Part shown: positions 35,180-44,189 of the stretch, piece after piece
Position numbering within the stretch: position 1 is the stretch's first letter
How the letters are laid out: each line of letters begins with the position of its first letter
Assembly (NCBI GenBank): GCA_964276235.1
Contig: CAXYEK010000001.1
Location: forward strand, 310,001 to 374,000
From: SCGC-AAA076-P13 sp964276235
GTDB taxonomy: Bacteria > Pseudomonadota > Gammaproteobacteria > Magnimaribacterales > D2472
Reading direction: 5' to 3'
DNA: 64,000 nt
Translations under genes and position numbers: made by a program
Notes under the pieces: model-generated
The model's input: only the letters and a program-made list of their open reading frames with translations
Told to the model about the DNA's origin: nothing
Databases searched by the model: none

Positions 35180-36006
35180 TGGTTGAGAATTTTCCTACTT
35201 AACATAATTAAAGCTGAAGCATTTAAACCGATTTCACCAACTTCTTCTTTGAAATTTATACCAGCTTTTGAGTGAACTGCAACTGCTAATAAGCAAGCAT
35301 CCATTATTGATAAACCTTGAGCAAGAAGGGCACTAAGTATTCCAGCTAAAACATCTCCTGTTCCTGCCGATGCTAGTTCAGGACCGCCGTCCTTGCATAG
35401 AAATGTTTTATCAGTATTTTTCATATAAACAACAGTATTATGTCCTTTTAAAATAACGGCTTCTGCATCATATTTAATTGCAATTTTCTGAGCAGAACTT
35501 TCTCTATTAGCCTGAATGTTTTCTATTGTTGTATTCAAGAGCTTTGCTGCTTCGCCAGGGTGAGGAGTTAAAATAGCTCCTTTTGATACGCTTATTTTTT
35601 TAGGTTCGGATAAAAAATATAAAGCTCCTGCATCAAGAATTAAATAAGCATTCTTGGTATTTGTAGAGAGACATTTATAAGCAATCTCTGACCATTTATC
35701 ATTTGTGAAACCTGGACCAAGTAAAAAGACATCAATGCTATCAGGGCTTTCAATTCGATCTTGAATGCCTAATGCCATAATCTCAGGATTCCTTACTAGT
35801 GAAGCTTCAACATTAGATTTATGAGTGAATAAAGTTACTAGACCAGACCCGCAATAAAGGCTCGCCTCAGATGCAAGAATTCCAGCACCACCCATTCCTT
35901 CTGAACCTGCAATAACTAAAACTTTTCCATGACTGCCCTTGTGAGCATTCTTATTTCTTTGAGGCAATCTTATACCCAAGCTTTCAAAATTAAAGTTTAG
36001 AGCCAT
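35176..36006 (-). CDS. nnrD: ADP-dependent NAD(P)H-hydrate dehydratase, stand-alone
   Basis: Repairs hydrated NAD(P)H. The 276-residue ribokinase-like fold has GSHGKVLVIAGSEGMGGAG, LILDAGAL, LTPHPGEAAKLL, and GGPELASAGTGDVLAGILSALLAQG with the catalytic Asp. The N-terminal epimerase (NnrE) domain found in E. coli Nnr (YjeF) is missing, so the epimerase is either separate or lost. It is the first gene of nnrD-tsaE-amiB. Confidence 0.94.
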   Translation of the reverse strand: MALNFNFESLGIRLPQRNKNAHKGSHGKVLVIAGSEGMGGAGILASEASLYCGSGLVTLFTHKSNVEASLVRNPEIMALGIQDRIESPDSIDVFLLGPGFTNDKWSEIAYKCLSTNTKNAYLILDAGALYFLSEPKKISVSKGAILTPHPGEAAKLLNTTIENIQANRESSAQKIAIKYDAEAVILKGHNTVVYMKNTDKTFLCKDGGPELASAGTGDVLAGILSALLAQGLSIMDACLLAVAVHSKAGINFKEEVGEIGLNASALIMLSRKILNQ

Positions 36007-36010
36007 AGAT

Positions 36011-37375
36011 TTATTCTTTTATAAAATAACCCATTCGATCTGAATGAAAAGATCCCATATAAATTTTTTCATTTACCGGTACCGCAACTGTTGGAAGACC
36101 AAATACTGTTTTACTAAATGAGTATTTATTTTTTAGCTCTAATGAACTTCTATCCAGTTCATGAACTGAAAAGGGAAGAGAGCAACTAATTCTTTTATCA
36201 CAATCACCAGCATCATTTGGCTGAAAATCTAGTGATGTTATCCATGCAGAGTTGCCTTCAAGATGAATATTATCTGGTGATTGAACAAAGTAGCTTTTAA
36301 CTTTACTGTTTTCAGACAGATTAAAGATAACTATCTGATCTCCTTGGTTGTAACTTATATAAAGTAAGTTTGCTGCTTCATCTAAAGTTATACCGTTAGG
36401 ACCACTTCCATCTGAATTAGGAATTTTTTTGAATCCATCTCCTTCCCAAAGAACAACGTGTCCGGAATCGCTTTTAAAGATCGTAACCATAAGCCACTCA
36501 GAAAAAGTGATATCTCTCTTATACATATGAGAAGCATAAAAACTTCCATCTTTTTTGAGCCCTATGTCATTAAAGTAATATTCATCAGGAACATCAATAC
36601 ATCCTCGCCAAGTTAGACTCCAAGATGAGTCCTTTTTAGAAAGCTCAAACATTTCAATAGATTCTTTAGGAAAATGATTTATTACACCTATTTGATAGGA
36701 ACCGTCATTTCTTTGGACCATATCAATACCATGAGGACCGAAGCTATCTGAAGTATTTCTAGAGCACTCTGGATTACCCCAATCATTATTTCCAACAACT
36801 ATTTCTGGTACTATTTTTTTGTCATTTTCAAGATCTAACATCGCAAAATATCCAGCAGAAGGCTCCTCATAAGGTCCGATACCCCCAAACTCTGACATAA
36901 ATAAAAATTTTCCATCTGGAGTAATCTCAATGTCTTCAGGATTTGAGAATCCACATAAAACACTTATATAAGAATCTGATTCGCACTTACTAATATCTTT
37001 TTGAGGTCCAATATAGTCAGTAGTGATTGTTAATAAAGATAAAAAAATATAAACAGCCGAAATTGGTAAAACAAATTTGTAATAGTGCTGAACAAAATAA
37101 CGAGTAATTTTCTCAGAACGTTCTGGAAAAAAGAATAATAAAAAACCTTTAATGACTGCAATAAATCCAAATACAATGAAGACAATTGACCATAGTCTTT
37201 CGCTCCAATCTGGTTGAGATATTCCGTATAAGAATATAGTCAAACCAAGAGCAATATTAAGAAGCCCTGCAATGTTTAGTTTTAAAATGAAGTAGTCTGT
37301 AAGTTTTTCATAAAGAGGCTTGATGAGAATCAATAACCCACTTATAAGAAAGAATATTCCAAGAAAATAGTTCAA
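36011..37375 (-). CDS. Membrane-anchored beta-propeller protein (SMP-30/paraoxonase-like)
   Basis: A 454-residue protein of unusual layout. Residues 1-125 hold about four membrane segments; from about residue 130 there is a soluble beta-propeller with the phrases NPEDIEITPDGKFLFMSEFGG, DSFGPHGIDMVQR, YYFNDIGLKKDGSFYASHM and GSGPNGITLDEAANLLYIS. These N-D-x-x-P-type repeats are seen in paraoxonase, gluconolactonase and strictosidine-synthase-like calcium-dependent hydrolases. The propeller is probably periplasmic. It abuts the alpha/beta hydrolase gene with no spacer, so they are probably coexpressed. Substrate unknown. Confidence 0.75.
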   Translation of the reverse strand: MNYFLGIFFLISGLLILIKPLYEKLTDYFILKLNIAGLLNIALGLTIFLYGISQPDWSERLWSIVFIVFGFIAVIKGFLLFFFPERSEKITRYFVQHYYKFVLPISAVYIFLSLLTITTDYIGPQKDISKCESDSYISVLCGFSNPEDIEITPDGKFLFMSEFGGIGPYEEPSAGYFAMLDLENDKKIVPEIVVGNNDWGNPECSRNTSDSFGPHGIDMVQRNDGSYQIGVINHFPKESIEMFELSKKDSSWSLTWRGCIDVPDEYYFNDIGLKKDGSFYASHMYKRDITFSEWLMVTIFKSDSGHVVLWEGDGFKKIPNSDGSGPNGITLDEAANLLYISYNQGDQIVIFNLSENSKVKSYFVQSPDNIHLEGNSAWITSLDFQPNDAGDCDKRISCSLPFSVHELDRSSLELKNKYSFSKTVFGLPTVAVPVNEKIYMGSFHSDRMGYFIKE

Positions 37376-38275
37376 TTAACCCCCGTTAAATAACCTTTCC
37401 TTAATTATATCAACAATCTCAAGAGGTTTGTCTAATGGAACATGATGAGCAGCGTCAGGCACTTCAATAAATTCCATAATATCAGAGTATGTATCCTTGA
37501 TATTACTAAGAATATTTCCTGACATTAATAAGCTTTTTTCTCCATGAATAAAAAGAGCAGGACAATCGAACGAAAACTTGTACCCAAATAATCTTTCAAG
37601 ACTATTAAACATAGCGTCATCAAACCTCCATCTCCACCCATCTGAAGTATGCTTTACAGAATACTCAGCAATGTACCTTAAAAACCAGTCGTTATGACAT
37701 TCTTGATTAGGCATTAGTCTAAATCTATTTAAAATAGCTAATCTATCATCATAGTATTTTATTTTTCTTAAAGGGCCGCCTTTATGATCATCAGGGTTGT
37801 AATCTGGAGGCCTAATAAAAGTATCAATCATTATGAGCTCATGAATTAAATCTTTCCTTTCAGATGCTACATATGCTGCAACCTGACCACCAAGAGAATG
37901 CCCTACGATAGAAATATTATTAAATTGTCCTTCTGAATTCTCATTCTCAATTACAGAAATAATACAGTTCCCAAAATCTTTAATACTGTATTCTTTTCTG
38001 AAACCAGAATTACCCATCCCCGGAAGATCAATAGCAATAATATTAGAAACATCTTTAAATTGTGGAGCAATAGGATCCCACCAGTTCTTATGAGCACCTG
38101 TGCCATGAATAAGAATTATAAGATTCTTAGTTTCTTTATCAGCGTTCCACTTTGCATAAGAAATATTTCCAAGAGGATCATCTATATTTCCTTCAACTGG
38201 TCTATCCTCAATAGCATCTTTAAACCATTGCGGAGCATTAATTATATCTTGATTAAGATTGTCAGTTATTTCCAT
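37376..38275 (-). CDS. Alpha/beta hydrolase
   Basis: A 299-residue serine hydrolase. LILIHGTGAHKNWW forms the oxyanion-hole region, VGHSLGGQVAA holds the nucleophile Ser, and PDAAHHVPLDKP supplies the catalytic His; the acid is probably in FIHGEKS. There is no signal peptide, so it is cytosolic. The stop is immediately followed by the start of the propeller protein gene, which implies a two-gene unit. Esterase, lactonase or dehalogenase activity cannot be told apart from sequence. Confidence 0.85.
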   Translation of the reverse strand: MEITDNLNQDIINAPQWFKDAIEDRPVEGNIDDPLGNISYAKWNADKETKNLIILIHGTGAHKNWWDPIAPQFKDVSNIIAIDLPGMGNSGFRKEYSIKDFGNCIISVIENENSEGQFNNISIVGHSLGGQVAAYVASERKDLIHELIMIDTFIRPPDYNPDDHKGGPLRKIKYYDDRLAILNRFRLMPNQECHNDWFLRYIAEYSVKHTSDGWRWRFDDAMFNSLERLFGYKFSFDCPALFIHGEKSLLMSGNILSNIKDTYSDIMEFIEVPDAAHHVPLDKPLEIVDIIKERLFNGG

Positions 38276-38307
38276 AGACAGTATTCTAAGCTAAATTAAA
38301 TAAAATT

Positions 38308-39102
38308 ATGAATAAACTTAAGTTAACACCAGCAGCAACTGTTTTAGTCCTCAGAGATTCGTCTGATGGTATGGAAGTCCTAATGGTAAAAAGATCAAAA
38401 AGGCCTCCATTTGGAAATCTTTTTGTCTTTCCTGGGGGGAAAATTGATGAGGATGATGCAAGCCAGGAAATTGCTGATTTGTGTGAAGGAGTAAATGATA
38501 AAGAAGCATCATCAAAGCTTGGCTTGGACTCAGGAGGACTTGCTTATTGGGTTGCATGCATAAGAGAGTGTTTTGAAGAAGTAGGTATCTTGTTGGCTAA
38601 AAAAAGAAATGGTGAGGAGTTAGATTTAGATGGAGCAGAAAAAGAAAAATATAAAAATTATAGAGAGTTGTTATTAAAGAATGAAATCAATTTATATGAG
38701 ATATGTAAAAAAGAAGATTTAATTTTAATGCCTTCAAATATTGCTCCATTTTCACATTGGATTACTCCTGAGATTGAAGAAAGAAGATTTGATACTAGAT
38801 TTTTTATAGCTTACTTACCAAGTAACCAGACTGAAGAGCATGATGGTAATGAGCTGACTCATAGTTTATGGATTAGTCCTAAAAAGGCATTAGAAAAGGC
38901 TTTTAATGGTGAATTGCAGATGATTATGCCTACTATAAAAAATCTTCAGCAATGCGAAGACTATACTTCTGCATCCCAATTGCTAGAAGACCAAAAGAAA
39001 CTTACAAATAAAGATTTTCCACCAATACTTCCAAAATTTTTTAAAGAGGATGGTAAGTGGGTTGGACTTTTACCTGGTGACCCAGACTATGAAAATCATT
39101 AA
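38308..39102 (+). CDS. Nudix hydrolase with an interrupted Nudix box
   Basis: A 264-residue Nudix protein. The box begins FPGGKIDEDDAS and resumes about 35 residues later as ACIRECFEEVGILLA, so the motif GX5EX7REUXEEXGU is split by an insertion. NUDT19-like CoA diphosphatases have a comparable insertion, which makes CoA or acyl-CoA pyrophosphohydrolysis a reasonable guess. It starts divergently from the alpha/beta hydrolase and is followed 9 bases later by a metallo-beta-lactamase-fold gene. Confidence 0.85.
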   Translation: MNKLKLTPAATVLVLRDSSDGMEVLMVKRSKRPPFGNLFVFPGGKIDEDDASQEIADLCEGVNDKEASSKLGLDSGGLAYWVACIRECFEEVGILLAKKRNGEELDLDGAEKEKYKNYRELLLKNEINLYEICKKEDLILMPSNIAPFSHWITPEIEERRFDTRFFIAYLPSNQTEEHDGNELTHSLWISPKKALEKAFNGELQMIMPTIKNLQQCEDYTSASQLLEDQKKLTNKDFPPILPKFFKEDGKWVGLLPGDPDYENH

Positions 39103-39111
39103 GGTCTATTA

Positions 39112-39909
39112 ATGGAATTAGTAACTAAAATCACAGCACCAAATCCGGGATTATTTACTGGAGGTGGTACTAATACTTATTTAATTGGTAGAGAGGACTT
39201 AACTTTAGTAGATCCTGGCCCTAATATCCCAGAACACATAGATGAAATAATTAGACAGGCAGATGGAAAAATAAAAAGGATATTAGTAACACATACTCAT
39301 ACAGATCATTCTCCAGCTGCTTTGCCTTTATCAAAAATTCTTGATGTTCCTATGTACGGTAGATTAGTTGATGGTGAATCATCATGGGAAGATGAGAGCT
39401 TTATCCCAGACATAGTTTTGAATGACAAAGATGTTTTAGAAACAGAAGAATACACGTTAGAAGTTATTCATACTCCTGGACACGCATCTAATCATCTATG
39501 TTATTTAATTAAAGATACAAAATGTCTTCTTACTGGTGATCATATTATGGATGGGTCCACTGTTGTCATAGGGCCTCCAGATGGCAATATGACGAGTTAT
39601 ATCAATTCATTAGAAAAGTTATCAAATTACGATATAGAGTGCTTTGCACCTGGTCATGGCAATTACATGTTCGAGCCAGATAAGACTATTGAATCAATTA
39701 TTAGGCATAGATTAACCAGGGAGAGCAAAGTCCTTAGAAGACTAGAAGAGGCAGGTATCTCTAATTTAGACGAACTAACAAAACTTGTTTATGACGATGT
39801 CTCTGAACAACTTCACCCGATAGCTAGATTTAGTCTTGAGGCTCATTTACTCAAACTTGTTGATGAAAATAAAGTGAAGAGAGATAAAGACCAATTTGAA
39901 AAAATTTAA
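39112..39909 (+). CDS. Metallo-beta-lactamase-fold hydrolase (LACTB2-like)
   Basis: A 265-residue zinc hydrolase. The metal ligands are THTHTDHSPAA (HxHxDH), HTPGHASNH, LTGDHIMDGS and FAPGHG. The GPPDGNMTSYINSLEKL segment and a winged-helix-like C-terminus (about residues 205-262) match the LACTB2-like group, whose human member is an endoribonuclease. It probably forms an operon with the Nudix gene. Converges on the lipoprotein gene with a 4-base overlap. Confidence 0.87.
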   Translation: MELVTKITAPNPGLFTGGGTNTYLIGREDLTLVDPGPNIPEHIDEIIRQADGKIKRILVTHTHTDHSPAALPLSKILDVPMYGRLVDGESSWEDESFIPDIVLNDKDVLETEEYTLEVIHTPGHASNHLCYLIKDTKCLLTGDHIMDGSTVVIGPPDGNMTSYINSLEKLSNYDIECFAPGHGNYMFEPDKTIESIIRHRLTRESKVLRRLEEAGISNLDELTKLVYDDVSEQLHPIARFSLEAHLLKLVDENKVKRDKDQFEKI

Positions 39910-40295
39910 TCTTTCTTAATTTTCTTTTTTATTACTTTTTCTTCTATAGCTTCTATGTCTATATCGCCAATAGATTCTTTTTTTATAACGATTGTTTTTT
40001 CTTCCTCTTTCTTATCTTTAAGATCTATTTTGGTTTTGCCTATAGGAATAACTAATTCTCTTACGTCTTTTAAAAGTAAGTCGTCATAACAATCATCTTG
40101 ATCATACACTTCTCTAGTTTCGCCTTTTTTATTAATTGGGTGAGGGCGCATAGGTGTTGGCATTTGCATGCACTTAATAGTTTCAACTGGTGAATAATAA
40201 CTAGTCTTATCAGCATATAGCTCATCCATTTTTTTTGGAGATGCTGAGCAACCAACAATCCCGAATAGAAGTAATAGAGCTAGGATTTTTTTCAT
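39906..40295 (-). CDS. Small lipoprotein of unknown function
   Basis: 129 residues with a lipoprotein signal (LLLFGIVGC, Cys16). The body has two cysteines (IKCMQMP and DDCYDD) and a strongly charged lysine/glutamate-rich tail (IEEKVIKKKIKKD). I recognise no family. It overlaps the acs stop by 4 bases (ATGA) and is therefore probably cotranscribed with acs. Confidence 0.75.
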   Translation of the reverse strand: MKKILALLLLFGIVGCSASPKKMDELYADKTSYYSPVETIKCMQMPTPMRPHPINKKGETREVYDQDDCYDDLLLKDVRELVIPIGKTKIDLKDKKEEEKTIVIKKESIGDIDIEAIEEKVIKKKIKKD

Positions 40296-42220
40296 AGGCT
40301 TTGTTTGTTCTCTACTAAGGATTCAACAACAGATGGATCGGCAAGAGTAGTGGTGTCGCCGAGATTGGTTAAATCACCTTCAGCAATTTTTCTTAAAATT
40401 CTTCTCATGATTTTTCCAGATCTAGTTTTTGGAAGTCCAGGAGCATTCTGAATGAGTTCAGGTCTGGCAATCGACCCTATTTCTTTTGAAACAAATTGCT
40501 TAAGTTCGTTATTTAGTTCGTCATTAAAATCTTCACCAATCATAAGAGTTACAAAGGCATAAATAGCTTGTCCTTTTATAGGATGATCAAAACCAACCAC
40601 AGCTGCCTCTGCTACTTTGTTATGAAGTACAAGTGCACTTTCAATTTCAGCCGTTCCAAGTCTGTGACCTGAGACATTAAGAACATCATCAACTCTTCCT
40701 GTTATCCAGTAATAACCATCTTCATCTCTTCGTGCGCCGTCACCTGTGAAATAGATATCTGGATACATAGAAAAGTAAGTATCAATCATTCTCTCATGAT
40801 CGCCGTAGATACTTCTTATTTGACTTGGCCATGACTGCTCAATAACTAAGTTTCCAGAATTAGACCCTTCAAGTGTTTTGCCATGTTCATCATAAAGAGC
40901 AGGCTTTACTCCAAAAAAAGGAAGCGTAGCTGATCCAGGTTTTGTTGGAGTGATTCCAGCTATTGGAGATATAAGAACTGAACCGGTTTCTGTCTGCCAC
41001 CAGGTATCAATTACTTCACACTTAGATTGGCCCACAACAGTGTAATACCAATCCCATGCTTCAGGATTTATTGGCTCACCAACAGTTCCTAGAATTCTTA
41101 GACTAGTTCTATCAGTTTTTAATACAGGGTCGTTACCTTGAGCCATCAAAGCTCTGATAGCTGTTGGGGCAGTATAAAAAATATTAATTTCGTATTTGTC
41201 GCATATCTCCCAACACCTTGAAGCAGATGGGTAAGTAGGAACTCCCTCAAACATTAGCGTAGTTGCACCATTTGATAAGGGCCCATACAAAATATAGGTA
41301 TGACCTGTAATCCAACCAACATCTGCTGTACACCAATATTTATCTTCAGGTTTGATACCAAAAAGATATTTAAAACTAATATGAGCACCTAATAAATATC
41401 CAGCAGTAGAGTGCAATACACCCTTTGGTTTTCCTGTTGAGCCAGAGGTATAAAGTATAAACATAGGATCTTCTGAATTCATTGGCTCTGGTTCACAAAT
41501 AGCCTCAACGTTTTCACATAACTCTTCATACCAAACGTCTCTGGTTTCATTCCAAGAAATATTTCCCCCAGTTCTTTTAATAACTAGAGTATTTTTAACA
41601 TTTGGGCATTTCTTTAACGCCTCATCAACGTTATTTTTTAAGGGTACCTTTTTGCCTCCTCTAAGACCTTCATCGGCTGTTATTACAATTTTACAATCAG
41701 CATCAAGAATTCTGTCTTTTAGAGACTCTGGCGAGAATCCACCAAAAACAACAGAATGAACTGCCCCAATTCTTGTGCATGCAAGCATTGCAAAAGCTGC
41801 TTCCACAATCATAGGCATATAAATACAAACCCTAGAACCTTTATCAACCCCAAGGTTTTTTAGAACATTAGCAAATTTACAAACTTCATCATGAAGTTCT
41901 TGATACGAAAGTTCTTTTGAATCAGACGGATCATCTCCCTCCCATATAAGAGCAGTTTTATTGGCGCTATCTTTTAGATGCCTATCAATACAATTTATAC
42001 TTACGTTAGTTTTCCCGCCTTCAAACCATTTTGCATTTGAAAAATTACCATTATGAGTAACATCAAAGTCTTGAATCCAATCCAAATTAGTTTTAGCTAA
42101 TTCTCCAAAGAACTTTGAAGGATTTTCAATTGACTGACTATATAGCTCTTGATATTCCTCAAAATCTTTTAAGTGAGGATTGACTGAATTAGCATTAGGA
42201 GTATAAATATTTTCTGACAT
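40292..42220 (-). CDS. acs: Acetyl-CoA synthetase
   Basis: AMP-forming ligase activating acetate. The 642 residues carry YTSGSTGKPKGVLHS (AMP-binding A3), TWWQTETGS (A5), YFTGDGARRDEDGYYWITGRVDDVLNVSGHR (A7-A8) and the C-terminal PKTRSGKIMRRILRKI with the Lys that is the usual acetylation target. Full length. It lets acetate enter central metabolism together with the beta-oxidation enzyme at 17.6 kb. Confidence 0.97.
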   Translation of the reverse strand: MSENIYTPNANSVNPHLKDFEEYQELYSQSIENPSKFFGELAKTNLDWIQDFDVTHNGNFSNAKWFEGGKTNVSINCIDRHLKDSANKTALIWEGDDPSDSKELSYQELHDEVCKFANVLKNLGVDKGSRVCIYMPMIVEAAFAMLACTRIGAVHSVVFGGFSPESLKDRILDADCKIVITADEGLRGGKKVPLKNNVDEALKKCPNVKNTLVIKRTGGNISWNETRDVWYEELCENVEAICEPEPMNSEDPMFILYTSGSTGKPKGVLHSTAGYLLGAHISFKYLFGIKPEDKYWCTADVGWITGHTYILYGPLSNGATTLMFEGVPTYPSASRCWEICDKYEINIFYTAPTAIRALMAQGNDPVLKTDRTSLRILGTVGEPINPEAWDWYYTVVGQSKCEVIDTWWQTETGSVLISPIAGITPTKPGSATLPFFGVKPALYDEHGKTLEGSNSGNLVIEQSWPSQIRSIYGDHERMIDTYFSMYPDIYFTGDGARRDEDGYYWITGRVDDVLNVSGHRLGTAEIESALVLHNKVAEAAVVGFDHPIKGQAIYAFVTLMIGEDFNDELNNELKQFVSKEIGSIARPELIQNAPGLPKTRSGKIMRRILRKIAEGDLTNLGDTTTLADPSVVESLVENKQSL

Positions 42221-42229
42221 TACAGCCTT

Positions 42230-42895
42230 TTAGATTATTGAAGGCTGAGGATTTATAAATGTTTTACCTTTAGGATTCGACATGATTTGAGTAATTAGGG
42301 ATTCGTAATCACTCTCATTGGATTCTAAATTAATATCAGCTGCATTAATAATTAAAAGAGGAGCTTCGTTATAGTCTAAGAAAAATCTTGAATAGGCATC
42401 ATTGAGTCTTTCTAGATAATCAAGAGTCAAATATTGCTCATTAATATTGCCTCTTTTTGTAATTCTATCTTTTAACACATCTATAGGAGCTTGAAGGTAT
42501 ATCACTAAGTCAGGAGATGGAGCATCTAAAGTTAAATGATCATATACATTGTCATATAGATTCATTTCTTCATTTGATAATGTTACTTCTGCAAAAAGAC
42601 GATCTTTTTCAATTAAGAAATCTGCAACTCGAACGGTTTCAAAAAGACTTCTTTGCTTTAAATCTTGGATTTGCTGCATTCTTTGAAATAGAAAAAAGAG
42701 TTGCGTAGCCAAAGCAGATTGACTTGGATTTCTATAGAAATTTTTTAAGAAAGGATTTTCTGCAGGTTGTTCAAGAAAAGCATCGTAATTAAAAGTTTCA
42801 GCGATTTTATTTGCAAGAGTAGTCTTACCGACACCGATAGGGCCTTCAATTGCAATGTATTTTGGAAGTGGCACTTCTTTAATAGCTGGGTTCAT
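42230..42895 (-). CDS. Deoxynucleoside kinase family protein
   Basis: A 221-residue kinase with the P-loop IAIEGPIGVGKTTLANKI, FLEQPAENPFLKNFYRNP, the DRS-like LIEKDRLFAEV and a lid KDRITKRGNINEQ. This matches the dCK/dGK family, which salvages deoxynucleosides (deoxyadenosine or deoxyguanosine in bacteria). It sits 27 bases downstream of pcnB, where folK is commonly found; folK is not present here. Substrate specificity is not readable from sequence. Confidence 0.88.
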   Translation of the reverse strand: MNPAIKEVPLPKYIAIEGPIGVGKTTLANKIAETFNYDAFLEQPAENPFLKNFYRNPSQSALATQLFFLFQRMQQIQDLKQRSLFETVRVADFLIEKDRLFAEVTLSNEEMNLYDNVYDHLTLDAPSPDLVIYLQAPIDVLKDRITKRGNINEQYLTLDYLERLNDAYSRFFLDYNEAPLLIINAADINLESNESDYESLITQIMSNPKGKTFINPQPSII

Positions 42896-42922
42896 TTTTT
42901 ACGTATATGTTTTTATCCTAGA

Positions 42923-44158
42923 TTATCTCAACTCGTTAGAGAATCCAAATATTTTTGAAGATTCTTCATCAGTTTTTTCATTCATTTTCGCAATAATGGT
43001 TCCCCTTAGAGAATCATCGTTCTTTTGAAAATCAGTCCACCATTTACCAAGACCGTTTTTATCACCAGCAGCCATCTCTCTAACCAAAAGAAAATCATAA
43101 GCTGCTCTAAATCTAGGATGTCTTAGAGTCTTGTATGGTTGACTTCCTATTCTGCTATGAAGTTTTAATTGCAACACCCATATGTCTTTAATGTAACTTG
43201 AGAATTTTCTTGGTACTGCCGTTAGTTTTTGTTGTTCTCTTAGAACTCCATCCATGGATCTAAAGAATTTCCTAATATTTATTTCACCATTTTTTGAACA
43301 TTTTCCAAGAAGAGTTGGCCATAGTAATGCTGCCATTAGAAAGCCTGGAGTAATAGACTGCTCATTTTTTACTCTTTCATCTGTATTTCTGAGAGCCTGA
43401 ATCATAACGTTATTTGAAAATTCACTTTTCCTTGGATTAGATAAAATAAGATGTTTATTTAAATTAAATGAACATAGTTTAGTAAAGTTTTTTTCGCCCA
43501 TTCCATTTAAGAAAATCTTACAAAACTCATCAAACAATCTTGCATTTGAAATATCAGATAAGAGATGTCCTTTTTCATATATAGCTTCTTTAACTAGATT
43601 ATCAATTTTAAAGTTTAATTTATTACTAAATCGTATTGCCCTTAAACTTCTTACAGGATCTTCTTCAAATCTTCTTAGAGGGTCTCCAATAGATACAATT
43701 ATTTTTTTGTTGATATGCTTCAAGCCATCATTATGATCTTCTATTTCTTTTGAAATAGGGCAGTAGTAGAGAGCATTAACTGTAAAGTCTCTTCTATGAC
43801 AATCTTCTTGCAATGTTCCCCAAACATTATCTCTAATAATTTTTCCTGAAGAATCTGTGATTAAGTTGCTATCTTGTTGTGATTGGTTATTTCCAGCCCT
43901 AAACGTTGCAACTTCCAGTAACTCAGATCTGTTGAATACATGAACAAGTTTAAATCGTTTACCTATAATTCTAGATGCTTTGAATACCTTACGGACTTGC
44001 TCTGGAGTTGCATTAGTAGCGATATCAAAATCTTTTGGCTCAATACCTGTAAGAGCATCTCTGACGCATCCGCCTACTAAATAAGCTTGAAAATTATTTT
44101 TTTGGAGGTCATTTACGACAGATATAGCAAACTTGCTTATCTTTTTATTATCTATCAA
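42923..44158 (-). CDS. pcnB: Poly(A) polymerase PcnB
   Basis: Adds 3' poly(A) tails to RNA, promoting decay. The nucleotidyltransferase core shows AYLVGGCVRDALTG, PKDFDIATNATPEQVRKVF and the following CHRRDFTVNALYY and EDPVRSLRAIRFSNKLNF, typical of bacterial PAP rather than CCA-adding enzyme; the basic C-terminal extension also fits. The start is TTG 44158; no ATG is in frame nearby. At 411 residues it is somewhat shorter than E. coli PcnB. It follows dksA, as in many Gammaproteobacteria. Confidence 0.92.
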   Translation of the reverse strand: MIDNKKISKFAISVVNDLQKNNFQAYLVGGCVRDALTGIEPKDFDIATNATPEQVRKVFKASRIIGKRFKLVHVFNRSELLEVATFRAGNNQSQQDSNLITDSSGKIIRDNVWGTLQEDCHRRDFTVNALYYCPISKEIEDHNDGLKHINKKIIVSIGDPLRRFEEDPVRSLRAIRFSNKLNFKIDNLVKEAIYEKGHLLSDISNARLFDEFCKIFLNGMGEKNFTKLCSFNLNKHLILSNPRKSEFSNNVMIQALRNTDERVKNEQSITPGFLMAALLWPTLLGKCSKNGEINIRKFFRSMDGVLREQQKLTAVPRKFSSYIKDIWVLQLKLHSRIGSQPYKTLRHPRFRAAYDFLLVREMAAGDKNGLGKWWTDFQKNDDSLRGTIIAKMNEKTDEESSKIFGFSNELR

Positions 44159-44189
44159 ATTTAACCATGGATTTTTTTAATTAAAGGCA

